A stretch of DNA of 49,635 nucleotides from contig DASCPW010000066.1 in assembly GCA_036012725.1 (NCBI GenBank), positions 1 through 49,635 of the forward strand. The letters run 5' to 3'. The first letter of the stretch is position 1, and every line of letters starts with the position of its first letter. Position numbers and translations under genes: made by a program. The notes beneath the pieces are model-generated. The model did no database searches and was not told the DNA's origin. It was given only the letters and a program-made list of their open reading frames with translations. Positions 36,094 through 42,892 of this stretch are shown piece after piece. This DNA is from GCA-2686765 sp036012725 (GTDB lineage Bacteria; Pseudomonadota; Alphaproteobacteria; Rhodospirillales; 2-02-FULL-58-16).

Positions 36094-37599
36094 ATGCCAT
36101 CCGAGCTTTATCACTTCATCGACGGCAAGCGGGTCGCCGGAACGAGCGGCCGCTTCGCGGATGTCTTCAATCCGGCGACCGGCGAGGTTACGGCGAGGAC
36201 GCCGCTGGCTTCGGCCGACAAGGTTGCCCAGGCCATCCTGTCGGCGGCGCAGGCGGCGCCGGGATGGGCGGCGACGCCAGCGGCAAAACGGGCCCGGGTG
36301 ATGTTCAAATTCCGCGACCTGGTGATCAACGAGACGGTAGCGCTGGCGGAGATAGTGTCGTCCGAGCATGGCAAGACCTTGGCCGACGCCGAGGGCGAGA
36401 TCGCCCGCGGCATAGAGGTTGTGGAGTTCGCCTGTGGCATTCCCCATCTGCTTAAGGGCGAGTATTCGCAAAACGTCGCCACCGGCATCGACTGCTACAG
36501 CCTGCGCCAGCCGATCGGCGTTTGCGCCGGGATCACGCCGTTTAATTTTCCGGCCATGGTGCCCATGTGGATGTATCCGGTGGCCATCGCCTGCGGCAAC
36601 GCATTCTTGCTCAAGCCTTCGGAAAAGAACCCCTCGGTGGCGCTCAGGCTCGCCGAACTGGCCATCGAGGCCGGCCTGCCCGAGGGTGTGCTGAATGTCT
36701 TGGGTGGCGACAAGGAAGCCGTCGATGCCATCCTCGCCGCGCCCGAGATCGGCGCCGTCAGCTTCGTCGGCTCGACCGCCGTCGGCCAAAATATCTACCA
36801 AACCGGCGCCGCCAACGGCAAAAGGGTACAGGCGCTTTGCGGGGCCAAGAACCATCTGCTGGTGATGCCGGACGCTGATATGGAGCAAACGGCCGATGCC
36901 TTGATCGGCGCCGGTTACGGCTCGGCCGGCGAGCGCTGCATGGCGGTTTCGGTGGCGGTGGCGGTGGGCGATGGAACCGCCGACAAACTTGTCAAAAAGC
37001 TGGCGCCACGAGTGCGGGCGCTAAAGGTCGCTCCCTATACCGATGCCGCTGCAGAAATGGGGCCGATCATCAGCCGGCAAGGCAAGGAGCGGATTTTGGC
37101 CGCCATCGAGGCAGGCATCGTTGCCGGCGCCGAGTTGCTGGTCGATGGCCGCGAGCTCTCCTTGCAAGGTTACGAGAACGGCTTTTTCCTGGGCGGCTGC
37201 CTGTTCGACCGGGTCACCCCGGAGATGAACATTTACAGAGACGAGATCTTCGGCCCCGTGCTGTCGATAGTCCGCGTCCGCGACTACGAGGCCGCCATCG
37301 GCTTGATCAACGGCCACCAGTACGGCAACGGCGGCGCCATCTTCACCGGTGACGGCGGCGCGGCCAGTGACTTCGCCAGCCGGGCCGATACCGGCATGGT
37401 CGGGATCAACGTGCCGATCCCGGTTCCCGTCGCTTATTTCAGCTTCGGCGGCTGGAAACGTTCGCTGTTCGGCGACCACCACATGCACGGCATGGAAGGG
37501 GTGCGCTTCTATACCCGGTTGAAGACAGTGAGCGCGCGCTGGCCATCCGCCGCCGGCGCCGGGCCCGAATTCCACTTCAAGGCCGGCGGCGGCGATTGA
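36094..37599 (+). CDS. mmsA: CoA-acylating methylmalonate-semialdehyde dehydrogenase
   Basis: The enzyme converts methylmalonate or malonate semialdehyde to propionyl- or acetyl-CoA in valine, inositol and beta-alanine breakdown. The 501-residue aldehyde dehydrogenase shows CAGITPFNFPAMVPMWMYPV, LKPSEKNPSVALRLAELAIE, ISFVGSTAVGQ-type NAD loop (VSFVGSTAVGQNIYQTGAAN), VQALCGAKNHLLVMPDAD and the catalytic Cys in GSAGERCMAVSVAV. The ending FGGWKRSLFGDHHMHGMEGV is typical of MmsA rather than other aldehyde dehydrogenases. Length matches the family. Confidence 0.95.
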   Translation: MPSELYHFIDGKRVAGTSGRFADVFNPATGEVTARTPLASADKVAQAILSAAQAAPGWAATPAAKRARVMFKFRDLVINETVALAEIVSSEHGKTLADAEGEIARGIEVVEFACGIPHLLKGEYSQNVATGIDCYSLRQPIGVCAGITPFNFPAMVPMWMYPVAIACGNAFLLKPSEKNPSVALRLAELAIEAGLPEGVLNVLGGDKEAVDAILAAPEIGAVSFVGSTAVGQNIYQTGAANGKRVQALCGAKNHLLVMPDADMEQTADALIGAGYGSAGERCMAVSVAVAVGDGTADKLVKKLAPRVRALKVAPYTDAAAEMGPIISRQGKERILAAIEAGIVAGAELLVDGRELSLQGYENGFFLGGCLFDRVTPEMNIYRDEIFGPVLSIVRVRDYEAAIGLINGHQYGNGGAIFTGDGGAASDFASRADTGMVGINVPIPVPVAYFSFGGWKRSLFGDHHMHGMEGVRFYTRLKTVSARWPSAAGAGPEFHFKAGGGD

Positions 37600-37716
37600 C
37601 GGCGGAGCAGGATTTTCCCAGCCGCCATTTCTTGCTATCGCCGGCGGGGCGGTTTAATTTTTTCCAGGGACAAGGTGGCGCCGCCAAGATGGGAAAACTC
37701 AAGGGGAAAAAATAAT

Positions 37717-38040
37717 ATGGTTGTCGACAAACGCAGCAGGGCCCAAGAAATGGACCAGGCCATCAAATTCGAACTCGAATTCAAGGCCGAGGCGCGCCGC
37801 AACAAACTCCTGGGCTTATGGGCCGCCGAGAACCTGGGCTTGAGCGGCGATGCAGCCGAAGCCTACGCCATGGACGTCGTCGCGTCGGACATGGACGAAC
37901 CGGGGCCCGAAGACGTTGTCCGCAAGGTGATGAAGGATTTCACCGATAACGGCATCGCCATTGACGAAAAGCAACTGTGCGGCAAGATGGACGAGCTGAT
38001 CAAGATCGCGCGTACCGAGGTCCTCGCCGAGAACACTTGA
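37717..38040 (+). CDS. DUF1476 protein, F1Fo-ATPase zeta-type inhibitor
   Basis: DUF1476 proteins are the alphaproteobacterial zeta subunit, which inhibits F1-ATPase hydrolysis. The 107-residue product from ATG 37717 reads MVVDKRSRAQEMDQAIKFEL, then FKAEARRNKLLGLWAAENLG, the family core, and VRKVMKDFTDNGIAIDEKQL. An upstream ATG gives 14 extra residues without similarity. Length is typical. Its 3' end abuts the foreign AT-rich segment with an integrase fragment. Confidence 0.9.
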   Translation: MVVDKRSRAQEMDQAIKFELEFKAEARRNKLLGLWAAENLGLSGDAAEAYAMDVVASDMDEPGPEDVVRKVMKDFTDNGIAIDEKQLCGKMDELIKIARTEVLAENT

Positions 38041-38269
38041 ATCCGTCGCTGACGGTGGTGCTAACTTCTTTGAAAATCCCATGTTTTTCCAACAACTCAA
38101 ATTCTGTAAATTCACCCCTAGCAAACACTTCAGCCTCTGACTGATCTGTCTTCTTAGTAGTTTTGCTTTTCCACTTCCCATTCACTTTGAAACGCATTCG
38201 CCAAAACGGCGATGCAGATACTTGCTCAATGACCAATTTGTTTGATATTAGTTCAACTGTGTTTGCCAA
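38000..38269 (-). pseudogene. Tyrosine recombinase (integrase) N-terminal stub
   Basis: The frame MANTVELISNKLVIEQVSAS, then PFWRMRFKVNGKWKSKTTKK, DQSEAEVFARGEFTEFELLE and KHGIFKEVSTT looks like the SAM-like N-terminal part of a phage or island integrase, where FW..RFKVNGKW..KST is common. About 75 residues remain before the sequence becomes the antisense of DUF1476. No catalytic domain is present. The piece is clearly AT-richer than its surroundings and starts just after the 3' end of tRNA-Arg, the classical position of an integrase next to its attachment site. It is a relic of an integrated element. Confidence 0.6.
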
Positions 38270-38304
38270 TTTGCACCTCAGTTAATGTAGGTGAATGGCT
38301 GAGT

Positions 38305-38381
38305 TGGTGCGCCCGACAGGATTCGAACCTGTGACCCCCAGATTAGGAATCTGGTGCTCTATCCTACTGAGCTACGGGCGC
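38305..38381 (-). tRNA. tRNA-Arg (anticodon CCT)
   Basis: The minus strand folds as a full tRNA: acceptor GCGCCCG paired with CGGGCGC, D arm with GCTC..GAGC, anticodon arm CCAGA-TTCCTAA-TCTGG giving anticodon CCT, T arm with GGTTCGAATCC, discriminator A and an encoded CCA. It reads AGG arginine codons. An integrase stub lies on its 3' side, so the 3' half probably served as an attachment site. Confidence 0.96.
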
Positions 38382-38394
38382 GGTCGGCGCGCCG

Positions 38395-38928
38395 TCAATC
38401 GCCGATAAAGGTGGTGATGGGGAGAGAGTAATATACCATCGCCGTTTCCGTTCCCGGATTTTTGTCGCCAAGGCTGGCGTTGGAATAATGGGAAATGGCG
38501 AGACCGAGCCTTGAGCGGTTGTCAAAGCGGTAGGCGACCTCCAGTTGTGAGCGAAACTCAAAGGGATGGTCTAGGTCCAGACCACCATCATCCCTATCGC
38601 CGCCGGTGTAGTAACCGGGCGCGAAGCTGGGCGTGACGACGATGCGGTCGCCGAAGAACAGATCCCACAAGACGCCGGCGGAGAAAAAGTATTGGCTCGT
38701 CGTGGTCCCGGCGACGGCGGCGAAAGGCTTGAACTGGACATAGGGAACCTTGTAGTCGGAGCGGTATTCCAATCTGAACTCGGCACCCTCCTCGCGGCGC
38801 TTGTTAAAGTCATAGGCGCCGACCCCAAAGGAGATAAACGCCGGATCGTCGGCGCGCGCCGCGCCGGCGGCAAAACCCAACCCCAGGGCGAAAATAACCG
38901 CGATTGAAACTTGTAACCACCTTGTCAC
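38395..38928 (-). CDS. PagL-like acyloxyacyl hydrolase (lipid A deacylase)
   Basis: PagL-family outer-membrane barrels remove the 3-O acyl chain of lipid A. The 177-residue product from GTG 38928 (GGAG eight bases upstream) has a signal peptide ending near AGAARADD. Beta-strand sequence follows, with FISFGVGAYDFNKR, FRLEYRSDY and the active-site block LAISHYSNASLGDKNPGTE, matching the His-x-Ser pattern and downstream Glu of PagL. It ends in TFIGD. A GTG eight codons further upstream is the alternative start. It sits just upstream of tRNA-Arg on the same strand. Confidence 0.82.
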   Translation of the reverse strand: MTRWLQVSIAVIFALGLGFAAGAARADDPAFISFGVGAYDFNKRREEGAEFRLEYRSDYKVPYVQFKPFAAVAGTTTSQYFFSAGVLWDLFFGDRIVVTPSFAPGYYTGGDRDDGGLDLDHPFEFRSQLEVAYRFDNRSRLGLAISHYSNASLGDKNPGTETAMVYYSLPITTFIGD

Positions 38929-39059
38929 CGAAACGTCTCCGAAAATATTCACTGGAAAACCCGCATTTTACGGTAAAGAGGCGAAGTTACAAGGAAATTG
39001 GCGGCCGGAGCGTACCGGCGGCGGGCCGGCGCCGATTTTTATCAATTTAAAGGCCGGCC

Positions 39060-40019
39060 CTAAACCAGGCTTTTGAATTTTTCCGTAGCCCAGACCAGGG
39101 CCCGCCGGATTCCCGGCTCCATGGCCGAATGACCGGCATCGGGGACGATCACGTACTCGGCCCGGGGCCAGCCGCGAGCCAGTTCGTCGGCGCTGATGAC
39201 AGGACAAATCATATCATAACGTCCCTGGACGATGACGGCGGGGAGGTGGCGGAATTTGCCCAGGTTGGCGAGAAGATAATCGTCGTCGAGAAACATTCCG
39301 TGCTTAAAATAATGGGCCTCGAGGCGGGCCAGGGAGAGAGCGGCGCCGGGCCCGCCGTTCGCTGTCCCGGCCGGCGGTTTCGGCAACAGGGCCGAGGCGG
39401 CGTTTTCATAGGCGCTCCAGGCCGCCGCCGGAAGATGTACCCCGGGATCGGCATCGTTCAGGCGCCGGTGATAGCTGGCCAGCAAATTATTCCGTTCGCC
39501 GGCCGGCAAAAACTCCGAAAAGGCGCGCCAGGCTTCCGGAAAAACGGCCCCCATGCCGGTCATGAACCAGTCGATTTCCCGTTGCCGGCCAAGAAAAACG
39601 CCGCGCAGCACGAAGCCCAGACACCGCCCAGCTTGCTCCACCCCGTAGGCCAGCGCCAAGGTGGCACCCCATGAGCCGCCGAAAATCAGCCAACGATCGA
39701 CGTCCAGGTGACGTCGTAAGCTCTCCATGTCGTCAAGCAGGTGCCGGGTGGTGTTGCCGGCAAGCTCCGCGTAAGGCTTGGAACGGCCGGCGCCGCGCTG
39801 GTCGAAGATGATGACGCGGTAGTGGCGGGGGTCGAAGAAACGCCGATGCACCGGGCGCGCCCCGACGCCGGGGCCACCGTGCAGGAAAAGGACGGGAAGG
39901 CCATGCTCGTCGCCAGACTGCTCCCAGTACATCCGGTGACCGCCGTCAAGCTCCAGATAGCCCTGTTCGAAAGGCTTGATCGGCGGGTAAAGGTCGATCT
40001 TTTCGTCGCCAGCGTCCAT
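39060..40019 (-). CDS. pip: Proline iminopeptidase
   Basis: This S33 alpha/beta hydrolase removes N-terminal proline from peptides. The 319 residues contain LYPPIKPFEQGYLELDGGHR and MYWEQSG, the oxyanion HGGPG in FLHGGPGVGARP, FDQRGAGRSKPYAELAGNTT, the nucleophile elbow GGSWGATLALAY, and a C-terminal VQGRYDMICP (Asp) and DAGHSAMEPGI (His). All triad positions are present. Length is typical. The cupin gene lies 30 bases upstream on the same strand, so the two may be co-transcribed. Confidence 0.94.
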   Translation of the reverse strand: MDAGDEKIDLYPPIKPFEQGYLELDGGHRMYWEQSGDEHGLPVLFLHGGPGVGARPVHRRFFDPRHYRVIIFDQRGAGRSKPYAELAGNTTRHLLDDMESLRRHLDVDRWLIFGGSWGATLALAYGVEQAGRCLGFVLRGVFLGRQREIDWFMTGMGAVFPEAWRAFSEFLPAGERNNLLASYHRRLNDADPGVHLPAAAWSAYENAASALLPKPPAGTANGGPGAALSLARLEAHYFKHGMFLDDDYLLANLGKFRHLPAVIVQGRYDMICPVISADELARGWPRAEYVIVPDAGHSAMEPGIRRALVWATEKFKSLV

Positions 40020-40049
40020 TGGCGCTCTTCCAGTCCGTTTGACGGGCCG

Positions 40050-40532
40050 TCAATAAGATTGGCCGTTTTTGTGTTTATAGGAGCGCTGCCCCGATTTTCT
40101 TTGCATTTTCAGATCGACGTCGGAATAGGTGACGGCCTCGGCGGGGACGCGGCTGCCGACCTCCAGATAGACCGCCGTCCCGGCGCCGTGATTGATCAAG
40201 TGGTGCCCATCCTCCACGCCGGCCGGAAAGCCGGCGGCCATTCCGGGTCCAAGAACCTGCTGGCCGGCGTCGGTGATCAGGGTCGCTTCGCCTTCTAGCA
40301 CGTAAACGAATTCGTCTTCCTGGTCATGCCAGTGGCGCAGCGCCGAGGCGGCTCCGGGCGGCAGGCGCACCAGGTTTACCCCGAATTGGGCAAGGCCCAG
40401 GGCATCACCCAAGGCTTGCCTGATACGTTCATCGGCGGGGCCGCGGAAGGCCCTGGGGTAGAACGAACCCGTCCGTTCGGGCACCGATCGCGGGTCAAGC
40501 GCCGGCAAAACCGGTTGCTGATTGGTTGGCAT
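40050..40532 (-). CDS. Cupin-domain protein
   Basis: The 160-residue protein has a single cupin barrel with metal-ligand motif 1 LRHWHDQEDEFVYVLEGEA (G(X)5HXH(X)3-4E-like) and motif 2 VEDGHHLINHG. It resembles the COG3837-type cupins of unknown substrate. A ribosome site AGGAAA precedes the ATG at 40532. It is read in the same direction as pip, 30 bases upstream. No specific function can be given. Confidence 0.8.
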   Translation of the reverse strand: MPTNQQPVLPALDPRSVPERTGSFYPRAFRGPADERIRQALGDALGLAQFGVNLVRLPPGAASALRHWHDQEDEFVYVLEGEATLITDAGQQVLGPGMAAGFPAGVEDGHHLINHGAGTAVYLEVGSRVPAEAVTYSDVDLKMQRKSGQRSYKHKNGQSY

Positions 40533-40740
40533 TTTTTTCCTTACTCCTTGCTTCTGTCAGTGATTGGATTTTCACCACAAAGACAGCAAGACACAAATGC
40601 TTTCAGCAAATTCTTGGCGCTTTTCGAGTCTTGCCGGTAAACCCCTTCGCGGCCGGTCAAGGAACGAAATCCCAAGGTGGCAAGACCTCTTGTGAGCGCC
40701 GGGGTTTCTCTTTTCACCGCCTGGGTGTAACGTCTTTAAG
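40533..40740. other. Intergenic region with repeat-like CACCACAAAGACA motif
   Basis: The stretch begins near 40572 with CACCACAAAGACAGCAAGAC, a motif class seen scattered in intergenic DNA of many environmental bacteria. No gene was found. The promoter of the broken nuclease gene should be at the right end. Confidence 0.3.
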
Positions 40741-41262
40741 ATGCTCGTCCGGCGCCAATGGAGAGTAACGATCGCCGCCACTGGCGCCTTGCTGGTTGTC
40801 ATGGCGGCGCTCCGGTCTCTCGCCGATGCCACCGGCCCTGTTTGCGTGATTGACGGAAACACTCTTTCCGTCAATGGTAAGCGCTAAGGCGGACGGTGTC
40901 ACGGCGGCACCCCCGTCCGCCTGCTCGCTATTGACGCGCCGGAACTCAAACAAGCATGCAAGCACCCAAGCGGCCGGGGGTTCCTATGCAGCCGGTTCGC
41001 CGCCGGTTTTCTCCTTGACCTGGTGAGAGGCAAACGGGTCTTTTGCAAAGGCGACAACCGCGATCAACATCGCCGCTTGCTGGCCATCTGCCATGTCAAC
41101 GGCGAAGACTTGAACGCCCGGATGGTCCGCGAAGGCTGGGCGCTCGGCGAGCGCCGCTTGTCGAAGAAATATACCGCCGAGGAGACCACCGCCAAACAGG
41201 CGAACAAGAGGCTGTGGGGCATGCAGTTCACGCCACCTTGGGAATGGCGGAAGAACCATTGA
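40741..41262 (+). pseudogene. Staphylococcal-nuclease-like protein with internal TAA
   Basis: The frame starts MLVRRQWRVTIAATGALLVV, a signal anchor, then VCVIDGNTLSVNGKR and TAA at 40885-40887. It continues in the same frame with GTPVRLLAIDAPELKQACKH, DLVRGKRVFCKGDNRDQHRR and HVNGEDLNARMVREGWALGE to the normal end. In SNase the metal-binding IDGD is needed; here the second Asp is Asn (IDGN). The catalytic Arg (VRLL), Asp-x-Pro-Glu (IDAPE) and second Arg (HRRLL) remain. The internal stop and the Asp-to-Asn change both point to an inactive gene. A truncated product from a later start would lack the Ca-binding Asp. Confidence 0.85.
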
Positions 41263-41289
41263 ATAATTTAAGAATAATCTAGGTGAAGC

Positions 41290-41535
41290 ATGGAAGAAGT
41301 CAGGGTATCGATTAAAGAGATTTATATTCCTCAAAAGCACCGCGACGGTGTCAATCCCGAGACGGTCGCGGAAATCGCCGAAAGCATCCTCGAACAGGGT
41401 CAGAAAACTCCGATCCAGGTGCGCCAGGGCAAGGGCCGGTTGGTCCTGGTGACCGGCAAACACCGGCTCCAGGCCTGCAAGGACCTGGGCGAAGAGGAAA
41501 TCACCGCCATCTTCGTCGGCGCCAGGCGCTATTGA
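41290..41535 (+). CDS. Small ParB N-terminal-domain protein
   Basis: The 81-residue protein consists of one ParB/sulfiredoxin-like domain: VSIKEIYIPQKHRDGVNPET, VAEIAESILEQGQKTPIQVR and LVLVTGKHRLQACKDLGEEE. The GkHRl.A...LG signature is diagnostic. It has no helix-turn-helix and no partner parA nearby, so it is not a chromosome-partition ParB. Similar small proteins accompany SNase-like genes in related bacteria by recall, which fits its position 27 bases after the broken nuclease. The molecular role is unknown. It appears intact. Confidence 0.75.
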   Translation: MEEVRVSIKEIYIPQKHRDGVNPETVAEIAESILEQGQKTPIQVRQGKGRLVLVTGKHRLQACKDLGEEEITAIFVGARRY

Positions 41536-41558
41536 AGATACGCCCGCCGCCTGATCTG

Positions 41559-41626
41559 CCCCCCTTAACCGGATCCAAATGTTTAGTTAGAGAAACTGTG
41601 CATCTGGATCCATGGCATAAGGGGGG
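41559..41626. repeat. Imperfect inverted repeat after the ParB-like gene
   Basis: CCCCCCTTAACCGGATCCAA followed by ATG at 41559-41581 is roughly inverted at 41601-41626 (CATCTGGATCCATGGCATAA followed by GGGGGG). The blocks CCCCCCTTA, GGATCC and ATG pair, with a 19-base centre. It lies between the ParB-like gene and the bdhA remnant and could be a terminator or the end of a lost mobile element. Confidence 0.55.
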
Positions 41627-41638
41627 CGGCCACCCAAC

Positions 41639-41755
41639 CAGGAGTTCGTCACCGTCGAACAGGTAGCAGACTTGTCCATCTTCCTTTGTTCCAAGTCTGG
41701 ATCAAGCATGAACGGCACCGCAGTTTCCATGGATGGCGGCTGGACGGCCAAATAA
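41639..41755 (+). pseudogene. 3-hydroxybutyrate dehydrogenase 3' remnant
   Basis: The last ~38 codons of a short-chain dehydrogenase are present: EFVTVEQVADLSIFLCSKSG, SSMNGTAVSMDGGWTAK and TAA. FVTVEQVA..aiFLCS and the DGGWTA ending match the C-terminus of D-3-hydroxybutyrate dehydrogenase (BdhA). Nothing of the NAD-binding half is found upstream, where an inverted repeat lies instead. It marks a break in the chromosome beside the lactate operon. Confidence 0.75.
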
Positions 41756-41947
41756 AACAAATGCTGAGACGTCCGCCTCGGATCTAGGCTGTGTAAAAAC
41801 GTTTACTACCTTCCCAGTGTGACGCGCCGGCTGGTTCTAACGATTTGTTTTCCTGTTTTGGAGGATTTTGCGACCGGTGCGGCGCCATGGACCGGATTTA
41901 ACGGTTCTTTGCGTCGATCTGGCAGGATGCGGGCGCAAATACGGGGA
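41756..41947. other. Gap with possible insertion-sequence end
   Basis: GGCTGTGTAAAAACGTTTAC at about 41788-41807 resembles the terminal repeat of some IS elements, but no transposase or opposite end is visible. The rest of the gap shows nothing further. Confidence 0.25.
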
Positions 41948-42886
41948 CTAGGGCACCAGGTTTGGCAACAATACAGATAGGGTAATGATAGAAATCAGAG
42001 TGCTTGTCAGGATTGCTGCGGAAGAGAGCTCCTCGTAGCGCCCATACTGTTGGGCAACGATGAACAGTCCGACACCGGACGGCAGCGCCGAGGTCACAAC
42101 GCAAACACCTGCCCAAAGAGGCTCCAATTCGAAAACCTGGAAGGCCAGCCAATAGGTTGCCGCCGGCTGGATGCCAAGCTTGAAGAGGCTCATCAGGCCT
42201 ACTTCTCCCCAGGCAGGGCGAGTTCGCTGGGTTGAAAGGAAGAGACCCAGAGCGAAGAGCGCACAGGGCCCGGCGGCCTTGCCCATCAGGTCGCAAAAGT
42301 TGCCTAACGGTTCTGGTAAAGGCTGGTTGAAAGCCGCCCAGACGGCTCCCGCAGCCGGCGCCACGAGCAAGGGGTTGCGGAACAAATTTCGTATCACGTG
42401 CCCCGCCAGGGCAGCAGAGCCACGCGCATCGGAAGCCTCGACCTCGATCATAGTCATGACGATGGCTACGACGACCGTGCTGGTCAGAACAGTAGCGATG
42501 ATCGCTGGCAATACCGCTGAATCGCCGAAGGCAAACATGGAAAGTGGAATGCCTAGATGGCCGGTATTGCCATAGGAGCTGGCCATGGCGAATAGAGCTC
42601 CGTTCGCCATACCCTTTCGGAAAAAAAACAGACCTAGTGCCAAAGCAGGAATGAAAACCAGGGCTTGCCCCCCCAGAAAGGCCGCGATGAAGGCACCGTG
42701 GAAGAAGCTCCCTGGATCAACCCTGGCTAGGGCAGCAAATAGCAACGGCGGCAAGGCGAAGTAGAAAACGAAGCCGTTTAACGCCCGGCTACTGTCACTA
42801 CCCAAGACATTGAGATACCTTCCCCCCAGGTAGCCCGCCAGAATGATAGCGAAAACAGGAACCAGAACCTCTATCAGGACATTCAT
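41948..42886 (-). CDS. AEC-family transporter, candidate lactate carrier
   Basis: The 312-residue protein has ten membrane segments in the 5+5 pattern of the auxin efflux carrier/malonate permease family: VLVPVFAIILAGYLGGRYLN, NGFVFYFALPPLLFAALARV, FAMASSYGNTGHLGIPLSMF with the conserved SSYGNtg.lg.P motif, and near the end VVTSALPSGVGLFIVAQQYG. It starts six bases after the D-lactate dehydrogenase gene and is the last gene of the lactate operon. AEC proteins move small carboxylates, so here it probably carries lactate in place of the usual LldP permease. That substrate is inferred from position only. Confidence 0.88.
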   Translation of the reverse strand: MNVLIEVLVPVFAIILAGYLGGRYLNVLGSDSSRALNGFVFYFALPPLLFAALARVDPGSFFHGAFIAAFLGGQALVFIPALALGLFFFRKGMANGALFAMASSYGNTGHLGIPLSMFAFGDSAVLPAIIATVLTSTVVVAIVMTMIEVEASDARGSAALAGHVIRNLFRNPLLVAPAAGAVWAAFNQPLPEPLGNFCDLMGKAAGPCALFALGLFLSTQRTRPAWGEVGLMSLFKLGIQPAATYWLAFQVFELEPLWAGVCVVTSALPSGVGLFIVAQQYGRYEELSSAAILTSTLISIITLSVLLPNLVP

Positions 42887-42892
42887 GAAGTC

